Assembly (NCBI GenBank): GCA_031553875.1
Contig: JAVBKU010000011.1
Span: 20,242 to 84,241 of the forward strand
Length of the DNA: 64,000 nt
From: JAVBKU01 sp031553875
GTDB lineage: Bacteria > Bacteroidota > Bacteroidia > Bacteroidales > Rikenellaceae
Reading direction: 5' to 3'
Shown here: piece after piece, positions 51,558-60,889 of the stretch
How positions within the stretch are numbered: the stretch's first letter is position 1
How the letters are laid out: the number at the start of each line of letters is the position of its first letter
Program-made: the position numbers and the translations under genes
Notes under the pieces: model-generated
Databases searched by the model: none
Told to the model about the DNA's origin: nothing
What the model saw: the letters and a program-made list of their open reading frames with translations, nothing else

Positions 51558-53132
51558 ATGAAATCATCGGTAGAGAACGAGGAGTTTGTTCTTGATTTTA
51601 TAGAACAGATAAATGCTGCTGGCGTGCCTATGGACCAAAAGGTTACCGTGGCAATGCGGGAGATCTGCACGCATTACGGATGGACCTGTGGCGTCGTCTA
51701 CCAGACCGATGGATTCCGCTCTTTCCTGCGCGAAGAGGTATGGGGTGATACGGGGACCCAATTGCCTGAACACCTGGATGTGGAACAGATATTCCCTCCC
51801 GGGTCCGACGCCAGCCAGGCTCCGCAGTTCTTTGTGTCTTACAATGATGATCCCGGGTATGGCCGATGGTTTACGGAGTTGTTCGGAGCGCGCTCGATGT
51901 TCGCTTACCGTTCGATGGACGATAAGGGCCTAACGGTAGGGTTCGTGATCTTTATCGATAAGGCGGACGGGAAACACATGGATGCTGCGCAGATCCGCAG
52001 TATGGGCGTGCTGTCGGGATTGATCGCCAGGGTCGCGGTGGTCAGGGAGTACCAGGCCCGCAGTGGCAGGGCGATACGTACCCTGGAGAGCATCATGAAC
52101 AACATGGGGGTTGACATCTACGTCAACTCGTTCGAGACGCATGACATGCTCTACGCCAACCGTTCTATGGCTGAGCCGTATGGTGGATGGGAACACTTCG
52201 AGGGCAAAAAATGCTGGCAGGCACTCTACAATGATAAGACGGGCGAATGCGATTTCTGCCCCCGCTACAATATCATCGACGAGAACGGTAATCCTACCAA
52301 GGTTTATTCGTGGGACTACCAGCGTCCCTTCGATAAGTCGTGGTTTAGGGTATTCAGCGCGGCGTTCGAATGGACTGACGGCCAGCTCGCCCACGTGATC
52401 ACCAGCGTCGACATCACCCACCAAAAGAATATCGAAGAACAGCTCTTCCAGGCCAAGGAACGGGCCGAGGAGATGGACCGCCAGAAATCTGCCTTCCTGG
52501 CCAATATGGGGCATGAGATACGCACGCCGATCAATGCTATAGTCGGTTTTGCGGAGCTGCTGTCCGAGGCTGAGGATGCCACTGACCGCGATACCTATAT
52601 CAATATCATACGCCAGAATTCGGAATTGCTCATGCAGCTGGTCAACGATATCCTCGACCTGGCGCGCGTGGAGTCGGGATTGCTGAAATTCGAGATAGAC
52701 GATTTCGATCTTTCGACCCTCTGCGAGGAGATCGTGTTCCTGTATACCATCAAGGAAACCGGCGATGTGCCGGTAGTATTCCGCAGCGGGCCGCCGTGTA
52801 TGTTGCATAGCGACCGCCGCAGGCTGCAACAGGTCATCACGAACTTCATCAATAACGCCCTGAAATTCACTAAAGAAGGCGAGATCACCCTCGGATACGA
52901 AGTGAAGGACGACCGTGTCGAGGTCTGGGTACGCGACACCGGCGTGGGTATAGCCCCGGACAGGGTCGGCCAGATATTCGACCGCTTCGTCAAGCTTAAC
53001 GAACGGGCGCTTGGCACGGGCCTCGGCCTTTCGATCTGCAAGGGCATAATCGAGCAACTCCACGGTGAGATAGGCGTTGAATCTGAGCTTGGCACGGGCT
53101 CGCGCTTCTGGTTCACCCTGCCGCTGAAATAG
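51558..53132 (+). CDS. Soluble GAF/PAS sensor histidine kinase
   Basis: This 524-residue kinase has a GAF-like domain (about 10-165), a PAS domain (about 175-290) with a Cys cluster (KCW...GECDFCP, Cys219, Cys231, Cys234) that may bind iron-sulfur or zinc, and HisKA with the phosphorylated His319 in NMGHEIRTP. An HATPase domain (about 410-524) with NALKFT, DTGVGI, GTGLGLSI completes it. There are no transmembrane segments or receiver domain, so it is a cytoplasmic sensor, perhaps of redox state, and its partner regulator is not adjacent. Confidence 0.9.
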   Translation: MKSSVENEEFVLDFIEQINAAGVPMDQKVTVAMREICTHYGWTCGVVYQTDGFRSFLREEVWGDTGTQLPEHLDVEQIFPPGSDASQAPQFFVSYNDDPGYGRWFTELFGARSMFAYRSMDDKGLTVGFVIFIDKADGKHMDAAQIRSMGVLSGLIARVAVVREYQARSGRAIRTLESIMNNMGVDIYVNSFETHDMLYANRSMAEPYGGWEHFEGKKCWQALYNDKTGECDFCPRYNIIDENGNPTKVYSWDYQRPFDKSWFRVFSAAFEWTDGQLAHVITSVDITHQKNIEEQLFQAKERAEEMDRQKSAFLANMGHEIRTPINAIVGFAELLSEAEDATDRDTYINIIRQNSELLMQLVNDILDLARVESGLLKFEIDDFDLSTLCEEIVFLYTIKETGDVPVVFRSGPPCMLHSDRRRLQQVITNFINNALKFTKEGEITLGYEVKDDRVEVWVRDTGVGIAPDRVGQIFDRFVKLNERALGTGLGLSICKGIIEQLHGEIGVESELGTGSRFWFTLPLK

Positions 53133-53202
53133 GGGGTGTGTCTATAGGGCGGATCGGCTTAGCGGCCACGCCCTCGACTTAAAACATATTTCCATACTTG
53201 AA

Positions 53203-55860
53203 TTACAGCCAACTTCCGAAGCGGCGGATATACAGCCGTTTTACGAGTTGCGCCGCCGTACAGTAAGCCAGCAGTATCATGGCCAGCCACCCGTAATAGG
53301 CGAGGGGCAGTGTCCCGAATCCTATATCGCGACCCAGGCCAGTGTAGGGCAGCCATGCTCCCAACGACAATAATACAAGCGCAGAAAGCATCCATTGGAG
53401 GCTGGGACGTGATTGCAGGAACGGGATCTTTTCCGTGCGCAGGATCGATATGGCCAACATCTGGCTGAAAAGGCTCTCGGTGAACCAGCCGGTCTGAAAA
53501 ACGGCCTGGTGTGTCGCGCTGTTGGCCGCGAAGACAAAGAACAGTACGGCAAAGGTCACATAATCGAATACCGAGCTCACGGGTCCCATGACCAGCATAA
53601 ACCTCTTTATGTCATCGGCCGCCCAACGCCGCGGTTTCTTTATATATTCGGCATCCACATTATCCCACGGTATCACGATCTGCGAGAGGTCGTAGATAAG
53701 ATTCAGTATCAATATCTGTATGGGCAGCATCGGCAGGAACGGAAACAGTGCGCTGGCTCCAAGGAGCGAGAGTACGTTGCCGAAGTTCGAGCTGGCCGTG
53801 ATCTTGATGTATTTCATCGTGTTGGCGAACATCTTACGGCCTTCTATGACGCCCTGATCAAGAACCATCAAACTTTTCTCCAACAGGATGATGTCGGCGC
53901 TCGTCTTGGCGATGTTCACAGCCGTATCGACCGAGATACCTATATCGGCCTCACGTAACGACACAGCGTCATTGATGCCGTCGCCCATGTAGCCAACGAT
54001 GTTGCCCCCGGAGCGCAACAGACCCACGATACGCGATTTTTGCATGGGTGAAAGTTTGGCGAAAACACGATGTCCGTCGATCAATTCGAGCGCTTTGTCG
54101 TCAGCGAGTTCTTCGATGTCGCTGCCCAGTATGACCCGTTCCTCTGTGAGCCCCACTTCGGCACACACTTTTTGCGCCACTATGTCGTTGTCGCCCGTGA
54201 GCACCATCACCCGTATGCCGTTGGCAGTGAGGGTTTCAATGGCCTCTCTGGCCGACTCCTTGGGAGGATCGAGAAATGACACGAAACCGTCGAGCACCAA
54301 CCCTTTCTCATCATCCACCGTATAAGTATCCGCATGATTTTCGGGAAAATATTTATGCCCTACGGCGATCACGCGCAGTCCGTCGCGGTTGAGGCTGGCG
54401 GCGTTCTCGCGTATCGTACGCGCCAGGCTGTCCGTCACCTGTTTTTCCCCGTCGGAGGTGGCGATTTTGTCGGAGAAGGCCAGCATCTCTTCGATAGCTC
54501 CTTTGCAAATGAGCATCTGTTTGTCGTCCTGTCCGAGTACCACCGACATGCGCCGGCGTTCGAAATCGAATGGAAGTTCATCCAATTTACGCCACCCGGT
54601 GGCCAGAGTATTTTTATTTTTAATGAATTTACTGTCGAGGATGGCCCGGTCCATAACGTCGCTCAGACCCGTTTCGAAATGGCTGTTTAGCCAGGCGTAG
54701 TGTAATGTATCTATGCTTTCATCGAGAAAAACATCGGTATAACGCATCAGCACTATGCGGTTCTCGGTCAACGTACCCGTTTTGTCCGTGCACAGGATAT
54801 TCATAGCTCCGAAGTCCTGTATAGCACTCAGTTTCTTGACTATCACTTTGTGCCTGGCCATGCGCAAGGCTCCCTTGGCAAGGTTGCTCGTCACGATCAT
54901 AGGCAGCATCTCGGGGGTCAGGCCCACGGCTACCGAAAGGGCGAACATCAGTGCATCGAGCCAGTTACCCTTTGTAAATCCAGAGATGAAAAATACCACA
55001 GGCACCATTACCGCCATGAAACCGATCAGCAGCCAGCTCACTTTACTGATACTTATATCGAAACTCGTCCGGTTGTGGGTTTGCATGAGGCTCTCGGCCA
55101 TCGAACCAAAATAGGTCTGTGTGCCTGTAGCGAGTACTACGGCCGTCGCCGTACCGATATTAACGCTGGTGCCCATGAAGCAGATGTTTTGCAACTCGAG
55201 AGCGTTTTTAACTGTCCCTTCAGCGATGGGCGCGGCCTGTTTATCAACTGGCAATGCCTCGCCCGTGAGTGCCGACTGCGATACGAACAGGTCTTTACTT
55301 TGTAATATACGCAGGTCGGCAGGAATCACGTCGCCCGCTGCGAGTGTCACGATATCCCCCGGAACGAGCCTGTCGATAGGGATCTCATTTTCGGTCGGTT
55401 TGCCTCTGCTGTTCTTCCGCACTACGGTGATGGTCGTGCGTACCATCTTGCGCAACGCCTCGGCCCCTTTTCCGGAACGGTACTCCTCGATGAACTTCAA
55501 GAATACCGAGGCCAACACCATCACCATGATGATGCTCACGGCGGTATAATCATGAGTGATCCAACTGACCGTAGCCAGGACCAGCAACACTAAATTGAAT
55601 GGGCTTTTAAACGCAGACAGCAATTGCAGCCACCATGGCCGGGTCTTATCTTCTACCACGACGTTGTGCCCGTATGTTTCGAGGCGCGTGGCAGCCTGGG
55701 AGGCCTTGAGCCCGTCCGGCGAAGTACCCAGGCGACTGCAAGTCTTCTGGATAGTTTCGGTTGCGGCTGCGATCAGGGTCGCGGCTATTTTTTTCTCCTT
55801 TTCGGTAATGGTATGGCCCGCTAAGTTGCGGTGCACAAGCCGGAAAAACGACGGGCGCAT
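53203..55860 (-). CDS. mgtA: Magnesium-transporting P-type ATPase (type IIIB)
   Basis: This 885-residue inner-membrane pump has a cytoplasmic N-terminus, ten or so membrane segments, actuator motif TGEALP (199-204), and the phosphorylated Asp359 in CTDKTGTLT. Also present are the KGAIEEML nucleotide region, MVLTGDN, and the hinge GDGINDA. The LTPEMLPMIVTSNLAKGA (313-331) and the VSQSALTG stretches are typical of MgtA/MgtB rather than Ca2+ pumps. It imports Mg2+. No magnesium riboswitch (M-box or mgtL type) was recognisable in the 200 bp upstream. Confidence 0.93.
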   Translation of the reverse strand: MRPSFFRLVHRNLAGHTITEKEKKIAATLIAAATETIQKTCSRLGTSPDGLKASQAATRLETYGHNVVVEDKTRPWWLQLLSAFKSPFNLVLLVLATVSWITHDYTAVSIIMVMVLASVFLKFIEEYRSGKGAEALRKMVRTTITVVRKNSRGKPTENEIPIDRLVPGDIVTLAAGDVIPADLRILQSKDLFVSQSALTGEALPVDKQAAPIAEGTVKNALELQNICFMGTSVNIGTATAVVLATGTQTYFGSMAESLMQTHNRTSFDISISKVSWLLIGFMAVMVPVVFFISGFTKGNWLDALMFALSVAVGLTPEMLPMIVTSNLAKGALRMARHKVIVKKLSAIQDFGAMNILCTDKTGTLTENRIVLMRYTDVFLDESIDTLHYAWLNSHFETGLSDVMDRAILDSKFIKNKNTLATGWRKLDELPFDFERRRMSVVLGQDDKQMLICKGAIEEMLAFSDKIATSDGEKQVTDSLARTIRENAASLNRDGLRVIAVGHKYFPENHADTYTVDDEKGLVLDGFVSFLDPPKESAREAIETLTANGIRVMVLTGDNDIVAQKVCAEVGLTEERVILGSDIEELADDKALELIDGHRVFAKLSPMQKSRIVGLLRSGGNIVGYMGDGINDAVSLREADIGISVDTAVNIAKTSADIILLEKSLMVLDQGVIEGRKMFANTMKYIKITASSNFGNVLSLLGASALFPFLPMLPIQILILNLIYDLSQIVIPWDNVDAEYIKKPRRWAADDIKRFMLVMGPVSSVFDYVTFAVLFFVFAANSATHQAVFQTGWFTESLFSQMLAISILRTEKIPFLQSRPSLQWMLSALVLLSLGAWLPYTGLGRDIGFGTLPLAYYGWLAMILLAYCTAAQLVKRLYIRRFGSWL

Positions 55861-56063
55861 AGAGTATACGATTAAACACCCGTATATCGCAATAATTATG
55901 CAAACAGGTTAACGGACAACTTTCAATCAGTATTTCTGTTATGCAAATGTCGGGCAATAGAGAAAAGAAAAGCCATAAATGATTGATCCTTACCCGCGGT
56001 TATGGAACGTAAATTGTATCTCCCGTGTAAATGAATTGATTATTAATTAAATCTGATAAACCT

Positions 56064-57479
56064 ATGAGTAGTAAATTGTTTTTCCTATTGCCGCTGGCGG
56101 CAACGTTATTTTCCTGCGGAGGTGGTGCAGGGAAAAAAGCCGCCGAACAGGCGCGTCAAGATTCGATCACGATCCAAACCGTCAAAGAAGCCTACGCTTA
56201 TGGCTTCCCTCTGGTCATCATGGACATTTCCCGCCAACAGATGACCGATGGCTCTGCAGGCGTTAAAGGTGGCGGATTAAGGGCAGCACCCAACGCATTC
56301 GCCAACCTTTCGGTTTTCCCCGACGCTTCGTTCATCGATGTGGTCCGTCCAAATGTTGACACCTATTACTCTTCGGCCTGGCTCGATTTGTCAAAAGAGC
56401 CGGTGGTACTGTCGCTGCCCGATACGAAAGGACGCTATTACATGATGCCGATTATGGATATGTACACCAATGTGTTCGCTTCGCCCGGAACCCGCACAAC
56501 GGGCAACGGCAAGGGCGACTTCCTGGTTACCGGCCCCGGTTGGAAAGGCGAGGCTCCCAAAGGCATGAAGCAGATCGAGGCGCCGACTTCCTCTGTCTGG
56601 ATCGTTGGTCGTACGCAGGTCAACAGTAAAGCTGACGGCGATAAGGTGGTCGTGCCCCTGCAAAAGCAGTACAAACTCACCCCGTTGAGCGCCTGGGGTA
56701 AGCCCTACACCGCTCCTGCGGCTGTACCAAATCCCAATGCTCCCAAAGGTTTCCCGAATACGGTTGTAGAGCAGATGACCATTACGGATTATTTCAACTA
56801 TGTGAACAAACTGATGGGTATTTATCCTCCTCCCGCCGCAGATAAAGCTGCGCTCGACAAGTTCGCTGCTATTGGCGTGGGCGCGGGCAAGACCTTCGAT
56901 CTGGCGGCCTTCGATCAAACGGTGCAGGCTGCTCTGGGAAACCTGCCTAAAGAGATGCCCGCTGAAATGCAGAAGGAGACAGCTGTGTCCAAGATCGAGA
57001 AGGGATGGGATATCTCCCGCACTGGAATGGGCACGTATGGCACCGACTATGCGCAACGGGCGCACATCGCTTTCATAGGACTGGGAGCAAACCTGCCTGC
57101 CGATGCTATTTATCCTTTGACAGGGGTTGACGTCGAGGGTAACCAACTCAACGGGGCCAGCAAATATGTAATCCATTTTGATAAGGGACAGACGCCTCCG
57201 GCCAACGCCTTTTGGTCGCTGACCATGTATGATCCTGCAGGACACCTGGTGGCCAATCCGCTGAACCGTTACGCCATCGGTGACCGAAGCAACCTGAAAG
57301 CCAACGCCGACGGCTCGGTGGATATCTATCTGCAAAACACCTCGCCCGGCAAGGACAAGGAAGCCAATTGGCTGCCTGCCCCTACAGGCGATTTCAATCT
57401 TGCCCTGAGGGTGTATTACCCAAAAGAATCGATGATCGACGGAAGCTGGAAGATTGCCCCGGTGAAAAAGGTTGAATAA
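56064..57479 (+). CDS. DUF1254/DUF1214 lipoprotein
   Basis: In this 471-residue protein, the lipobox LFSCGGG (Cys18) makes it a lipoprotein. An N-terminal DUF1254 region starts at TVKEAYAYGFPLVIMDISRQQ and includes VVRPNVDTYYSSAWLDLSKEPVVL. A C-terminal DUF1214 region includes WSLTMYDPAGHLVANPLNRYAIGDR. The family is widespread but without a firm function. It is monocistronic and ends at a strong hairpin terminator. Confidence 0.88.
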   Translation: MSSKLFFLLPLAATLFSCGGGAGKKAAEQARQDSITIQTVKEAYAYGFPLVIMDISRQQMTDGSAGVKGGGLRAAPNAFANLSVFPDASFIDVVRPNVDTYYSSAWLDLSKEPVVLSLPDTKGRYYMMPIMDMYTNVFASPGTRTTGNGKGDFLVTGPGWKGEAPKGMKQIEAPTSSVWIVGRTQVNSKADGDKVVVPLQKQYKLTPLSAWGKPYTAPAAVPNPNAPKGFPNTVVEQMTITDYFNYVNKLMGIYPPPAADKAALDKFAAIGVGAGKTFDLAAFDQTVQAALGNLPKEMPAEMQKETAVSKIEKGWDISRTGMGTYGTDYAQRAHIAFIGLGANLPADAIYPLTGVDVEGNQLNGASKYVIHFDKGQTPPANAFWSLTMYDPAGHLVANPLNRYAIGDRSNLKANADGSVDIYLQNTSPGKDKEANWLPAPTGDFNLALRVYYPKESMIDGSWKIAPVKKVE

Positions 57480-57500
57480 CGGGATACCCTTGAAATTACA

Positions 57501-57536
57501 AAGAAGCCGCCTCAAAATCTTTTGAGGCGGCTTCTT
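57501..57536 (+). terminator. Terminator of the DUF1254 gene
   Basis: A 17-bp perfect stem (AAGAAGCCGCCTCAAAA and its complement) with a 2-nt centre lies 21 bp after the stop. It also faces the convergent tRNA-Lys. Confidence 0.88.
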
Positions 57537-57561
57537 ATTGCCTTGTGAGCAGCGTAAACTG

Positions 57562-57634
57562 TGATCCCGCTGGGGCTCGAACCCAGGACCCCAACATTAA
57601 AAGTGTTGTGCTCTACCTGCTGAGCTACGGAATC
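57562..57634 (-). tRNA. tRNA-Lys (anticodon TTT)
   Basis: Read on the minus strand: acceptor GATTCCG/CGGGATC, anticodon stem CAACA/TGTTG around loop CTTTTAA, T-arm CTGGG-TTCGAGC-CCCAG, discriminator A. CCA is not encoded. A perfect promoter lies 65 bp upstream. Confidence 0.94.
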
Positions 57635-57698
57635 CTATTGTAAAAACATCACCGGCGATTAACAAAGAAAGGCCGCCGACCTCCTTTTTTTGGTGGTG

Positions 57699-57729
57699 CA
57701 AAGATACGTTTCTTTTTTTATTACGCAAA
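57699..57729 (-). promoter_or_regulatory. Promoter of tRNA-Lys
   Basis: On the minus strand: TTTG (complement at 57726-57729), 19-bp spacer, TATCTTTG (complement at 57699-57706). This is a full consensus match. Confidence 0.85.
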
Positions 57730-57765
57730 ATAATCTCCTAATATCTGTAATTATCTTAAACAGCA

Positions 57766-57796
57766 GTTGTTGTGTATCAATAATATGTTATATTTG
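57766..57796 (+). promoter_or_regulatory. Promoter of the DUF5684 gene
   Basis: GTTG at 57766-57769, 19-bp spacer, TATATTTG at 57789-57796. Start near 57803, about 48 bp before the ATG at 57851. Confidence 0.75.
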
Positions 57797-57850
57797 TGAT
57801 ATTGAAGTTTATCAACCCCCCCTTTTTATTAACTTAAAACATTATTGATT

Positions 57851-58237
57851 ATGGGATTTGTATTTGTTCTCCTCCTTCTTGTCATCGTATTCCTTGTCAT
57901 CGTTCCCCAGTGGAAAATTTATGCGAAAGCCGGACAGCCAGGATGGGCGATTCTGGTCCCCATCTACAACATCATCGTTCTGCTGGAGATCGTACGCAAG
58001 CCGCTGTGGTGGATCATCATGTTCTTTATTCCGCTCGTGAACGTCGTTTTCATGATCATGACCTACAACGAACTGTCGAAGGCTTTCGGTAAGGGTACGG
58101 GTACTACGCTGGGCCTGCTCTTCCTTCCGATCATCTTCGTGCCGATACTGGGTTACGGCAGCGCCGAATACCAGTGGCCTGTCGTTGCAGAAATAGAGAT
58201 CATAGAAAGGAAAGACCTGGAATCCAAGGCGGAATAA
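57851..58237 (+). CDS. DUF5684 small membrane protein
   Basis: This protein of about 128 residues starts at MGFVFVLLLL (57851). Hydrophobic segments lie at about 2-18, 36-48 and 53-70, with another near 90-105. The motif WKIYAKAGQPGWAILVPIYNIIVLLEIV is the hallmark of the DUF5684/signal-peptidase-associated membrane family. Function is unknown. It is monocistronic between a good promoter and a terminator. Confidence 0.85.
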   Translation: MGFVFVLLLLVIVFLVIVPQWKIYAKAGQPGWAILVPIYNIIVLLEIVRKPLWWIIMFFIPLVNVVFMIMTYNELSKAFGKGTGTTLGLLFLPIIFVPILGYGSAEYQWPVVAEIEIIERKDLESKAE

Positions 58238-58269
58238 CGCTTTGTCGCCGGGAATGACCCGAATAAAAG

Positions 58270-58304
58270 ATAGCGGCCGGACTTTTGTCCGGTCGCTATT
58301 TTTT
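58270..58304 (+). terminator. Terminator of the DUF5684 gene
   Basis: A 13-bp stem (ATAGCGGCCGGAC with GTCCGGTCGCTAT, one G-T pair) is followed by TTTTTTG, 32 bp after the stop. Confidence 0.88.
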
Positions 58305-58468
58305 GACCGAGAGTGTATTGGCCTTACAGCAGGGAGGACGGTCATGGGACGGCGTTATGCGCTCCGGGCTAGGTAGCTGTAGACATCCACTCTTTTAATC
58401 GTTCAAATAAGGGCGGCGCGGGGCGGTATTGGGAAAATTTGTATAAATTTGTAGGCTATCGCCTTTTT

Positions 58469-59860
58469 ATGCAACCTACAGCCAATTACACCACACTCTC
58501 AGCCCTACAATGTGAGATCAAGGCCGCCATCGATGCCTCGATGCCGTTGCCGCGTTGGATCACGGCCGAGATAGGAGAGATAAAGGTCAACTACTCGGGC
58601 CATTGCTACCTCGAACTCGTGGAAAAGGGCGCGGGCGAGGGCAGCGCGCCTGTGGCGAAAGCCTCCGCCGTGGTGTGGCGCAACCAGTACGCCATGATAT
58701 CGTCGTACTTCACTTCGGCCACGGGGCGGGATCTGTGTGCGGGGATGAACGTGCTGGTCAAGGTGACGGTGACCTACCACCAACTTTACGGTCTGTCGTT
58801 GCAGATAACCGATATAGACCCCAACTACACCCTCGGCGACCTTGCCCGCCAGCGCAGGGAGACGGTCGAGAAACTCAAGGCTGACGGCGTGTTCGACATG
58901 AACCGAGAGTTGGAGAGGCCTCTTGTGATGCAGAGGGTGGCGGTGGTGTCGAGCAGGAATGCGGCGGGTTATCAGGATTTTATGAACGAACTTCTGGGTG
59001 CGGATTACTATTTTCGCACGGAGTTGTTCGACGCCTTTATGCAGGGCGACAATACGGAGAGCTCGGTCATAAACGCCATGGAGCGCATAGCCGACAGGAT
59101 GGAGGAATTCGACTGCGTGGCGCTTATCCGCGGCGGGGGATCGCAGAGCGACCTCAGCTATTTCGACAGTTACGACCTTTGCTACTATATGGCCCAATTC
59201 CCACTGCCGGTATTTACTGGCATCGGGCATGACAAGGACGAGAGCGTGGCCGATATGGTCGCCTCGCAGGCATTCAAGACCCCCACGGCCGTGGCGGGAT
59301 TCCTATTGGGGGAGATGGCCGGGTTCGATTATATGATGGAAACATTGGCGTCTAATCTCACCGGGTTGGCGTCGGACAAGATAGGGGAGTGCGCGAGGCT
59401 GACCGAAGGCCAGGCGGGGATACTCGGGCAACTCTCGATGAAGAGTATATACGGCTTCCGCAGCGGCCTCGAAGAGTTGTCGCACGGTCTTAGCGGAGTG
59501 TCGCGGCGCAGGTTGGGCGGCGAGGAGAGCAGGCAGGCGGCGTTCGGGGAGTTCATGGGGCGGTTGGCTGCGCAGGTTGCGCCGCGCCGGGAGGCTCGCC
59601 TTTCGGAGTTTGAACGTGGCATCGCCGACACGGTGGCGGGCCGGCTCGTGGCTCGGAATAAGGAACTGTCGCTGTTGGAACGCAGCGTGAGTGCTAACGC
59701 CCCGGAAAGTATTATGCGGCGCGGGTTTGCCGTGGTGCGTAGCGACGGACGGTTGGTGCGTTCGGCAGGGGGGCTTGCCGTAGGCGGCGGTGTATCGGTG
59801 GAATTCGCCGACGGAGAGGCCACGGCAGAGATAAAAAATGTAAAAACTACAAAACGATAA
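58469..59860 (+). CDS. xseA: Exodeoxyribonuclease VII large subunit
   Basis: This 463-residue subunit starts at MQPTANYTTL (58469). A -7 box TAAATTTG at 58444-58451 places the transcript start just before it and after the alternative ATG at 58439. The N-terminal OB-fold (ITAEIGEIKVNYSGHCYLELVEK) leads to the catalytic domain (VAVVSSRNAAGYQDFMNEL, CVALIRGGGSQSDLSYFDSYDLC, VFTGIGHDKDESVADMVA, FKTPTAVAGFL), then a helical C-terminal arm and the ending FADGEATAEI. It degrades single-stranded DNA with XseB, encoded 5 bp downstream. Confidence 0.93.
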   Translation: MQPTANYTTLSALQCEIKAAIDASMPLPRWITAEIGEIKVNYSGHCYLELVEKGAGEGSAPVAKASAVVWRNQYAMISSYFTSATGRDLCAGMNVLVKVTVTYHQLYGLSLQITDIDPNYTLGDLARQRRETVEKLKADGVFDMNRELERPLVMQRVAVVSSRNAAGYQDFMNELLGADYYFRTELFDAFMQGDNTESSVINAMERIADRMEEFDCVALIRGGGSQSDLSYFDSYDLCYYMAQFPLPVFTGIGHDKDESVADMVASQAFKTPTAVAGFLLGEMAGFDYMMETLASNLTGLASDKIGECARLTEGQAGILGQLSMKSIYGFRSGLEELSHGLSGVSRRRLGGEESRQAAFGEFMGRLAAQVAPRREARLSEFERGIADTVAGRLVARNKELSLLERSVSANAPESIMRRGFAVVRSDGRLVRSAGGLAVGGGVSVEFADGEATAEIKNVKTTKR

Positions 59861-59865
59861 CTACC

Positions 59866-60075
59866 ATGACAAAGACAAAGGATGCGGCCTCGATGAGCTA
59901 TGCTGAGGCCGTGAAGGAGATAGAGGGTGTGCTCGAACGCCTGGGCAACGACAGTATCGACGTCGACGAGCTGGGCCGCGAAGTGAAGCGCGCCGCCGAA
60001 CTGATCAAGATGTGCCGCGAGAAACTGCGCAAGGCCGAGGAGGACGTCAACTCGGTGATAAACAAGGAATCGTAG
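59866..60075 (+). CDS. xseB: Exodeoxyribonuclease VII small subunit
   Basis: This 69-residue helical protein has the family pattern SYAEAVKEIEGVLERLGNDSIDVDELGREVKRAAELIKMCREKL in outline. It binds the C-terminal arm of XseA. The short spacing after xseA (5 bp) shows an operon, and the methyltransferase follows at 60097. Confidence 0.92.
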   Translation: MTKTKDAASMSYAEAVKEIEGVLERLGNDSIDVDELGREVKRAAELIKMCREKLRKAEEDVNSVINKES

Positions 60076-60096
60076 TCGCCGTCAAAAATCGAAATT

Positions 60097-60855
60097 ATGG
60101 GTTGGTTTATCCGATTGATATTGAAGTTATTCCCGCGCAAGTATATCCAGCGTGTGGTGCACCTGTGTACGCCTGTCGTGGCCCTTGCCTACTCGGGAAA
60201 AGGCGTGGAGTGCCCTATTTGCGGTCGGCGTTACCGCAAATTCATGCCCTATGGCTACGTACATTCGCGTAAGAACGCTCTATGCCCGGGATGCCTCTCG
60301 CTCGAACGCCACCGCCTGCTGTGGCTCTACCTCTCAAACGAAACAGAATTCTTTACCGACAAGCTCCGGGTGCTCCACATAGCCCCCGAGTACTGCCTGC
60401 TGAAGCGGTTCGAGAAAATGCCCAACCTCGACTACGTGACCGCCGACATCGAATCGCCCCTGGCCACCGTCAAGATGGACGTGCAGGAAATCCCGTTCCC
60501 CGACGGGGAGTTCGACGTGATCTTTTGCAACCATATCCTCGAACACGTGGAGGACGACCGCAAGGCTATGCGCGAGCTGCGCAGGGTGCTCCGTCCGGGC
60601 GGCTGGGCGGTGATGCTTTCGCCCATAAATTCCTCGCGCGAGTATACTTACGAGGATGCCTCGATCACCGATCCCGCCGAACGTGAGAAACATTTCGGCC
60701 AGAAGGACCATGTGAGGGATTACGGCCGCGACTTCGGGGAGAGGCTCGTGGAAGAGGGCTTCAATGTTGACGAAATAGATTATATTCGTTACCTTGCTCC
60801 TTATGCGGCCCGTTCGTTCGGCCTCATTCTCGAGATAATATACCGCTGCTATTAG
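60097..60855 (+). CDS. Class I SAM-dependent methyltransferase with N-terminal zinc-ribbon
   Basis: In this 252-residue protein, four Cys (CPICGRR and CPGCLS, about 41-44 and 65-68) form a small zinc-ribbon after a hydrophobic start (GWFIRLILKLFPRKYIQRV). The methyltransferase domain has EIPFPDGEFDVIFCNHILEHVED and LRRVLRPGGWAVMLSPI. The substrate is unknown. It may be the third gene of the xseA-xseB transcript. A role in surface glycan modification is suggested only by the following acyltransferase. Confidence 0.82.
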   Translation: MGWFIRLILKLFPRKYIQRVVHLCTPVVALAYSGKGVECPICGRRYRKFMPYGYVHSRKNALCPGCLSLERHRLLWLYLSNETEFFTDKLRVLHIAPEYCLLKRFEKMPNLDYVTADIESPLATVKMDVQEIPFPDGEFDVIFCNHILEHVEDDRKAMRELRRVLRPGGWAVMLSPINSSREYTYEDASITDPAEREKHFGQKDHVRDYGRDFGERLVEEGFNVDEIDYIRYLAPYAARSFGLILEIIYRCY

Positions 60856-60889
60856 TGTATTTACGAATTATTTCAGTTCCAAAACAGGA

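Noticed and set aside
51930..53063. 377-codon minus-strand frame over the histidine kinase
   Set aside because: The sense strand carries unmistakable H-box and ATPase motifs; the antisense frame is a shadow.
55861..56063. Magnesium riboswitch before mgtA
   Set aside because: No M-box-like conserved helices or terminator pair could be recognised in the upstream 200 bp.
56391..57515. 374-codon minus-strand frame over the DUF1254 gene
   Set aside because: It crosses the hairpin terminator and mirrors the sense codons; no domain.
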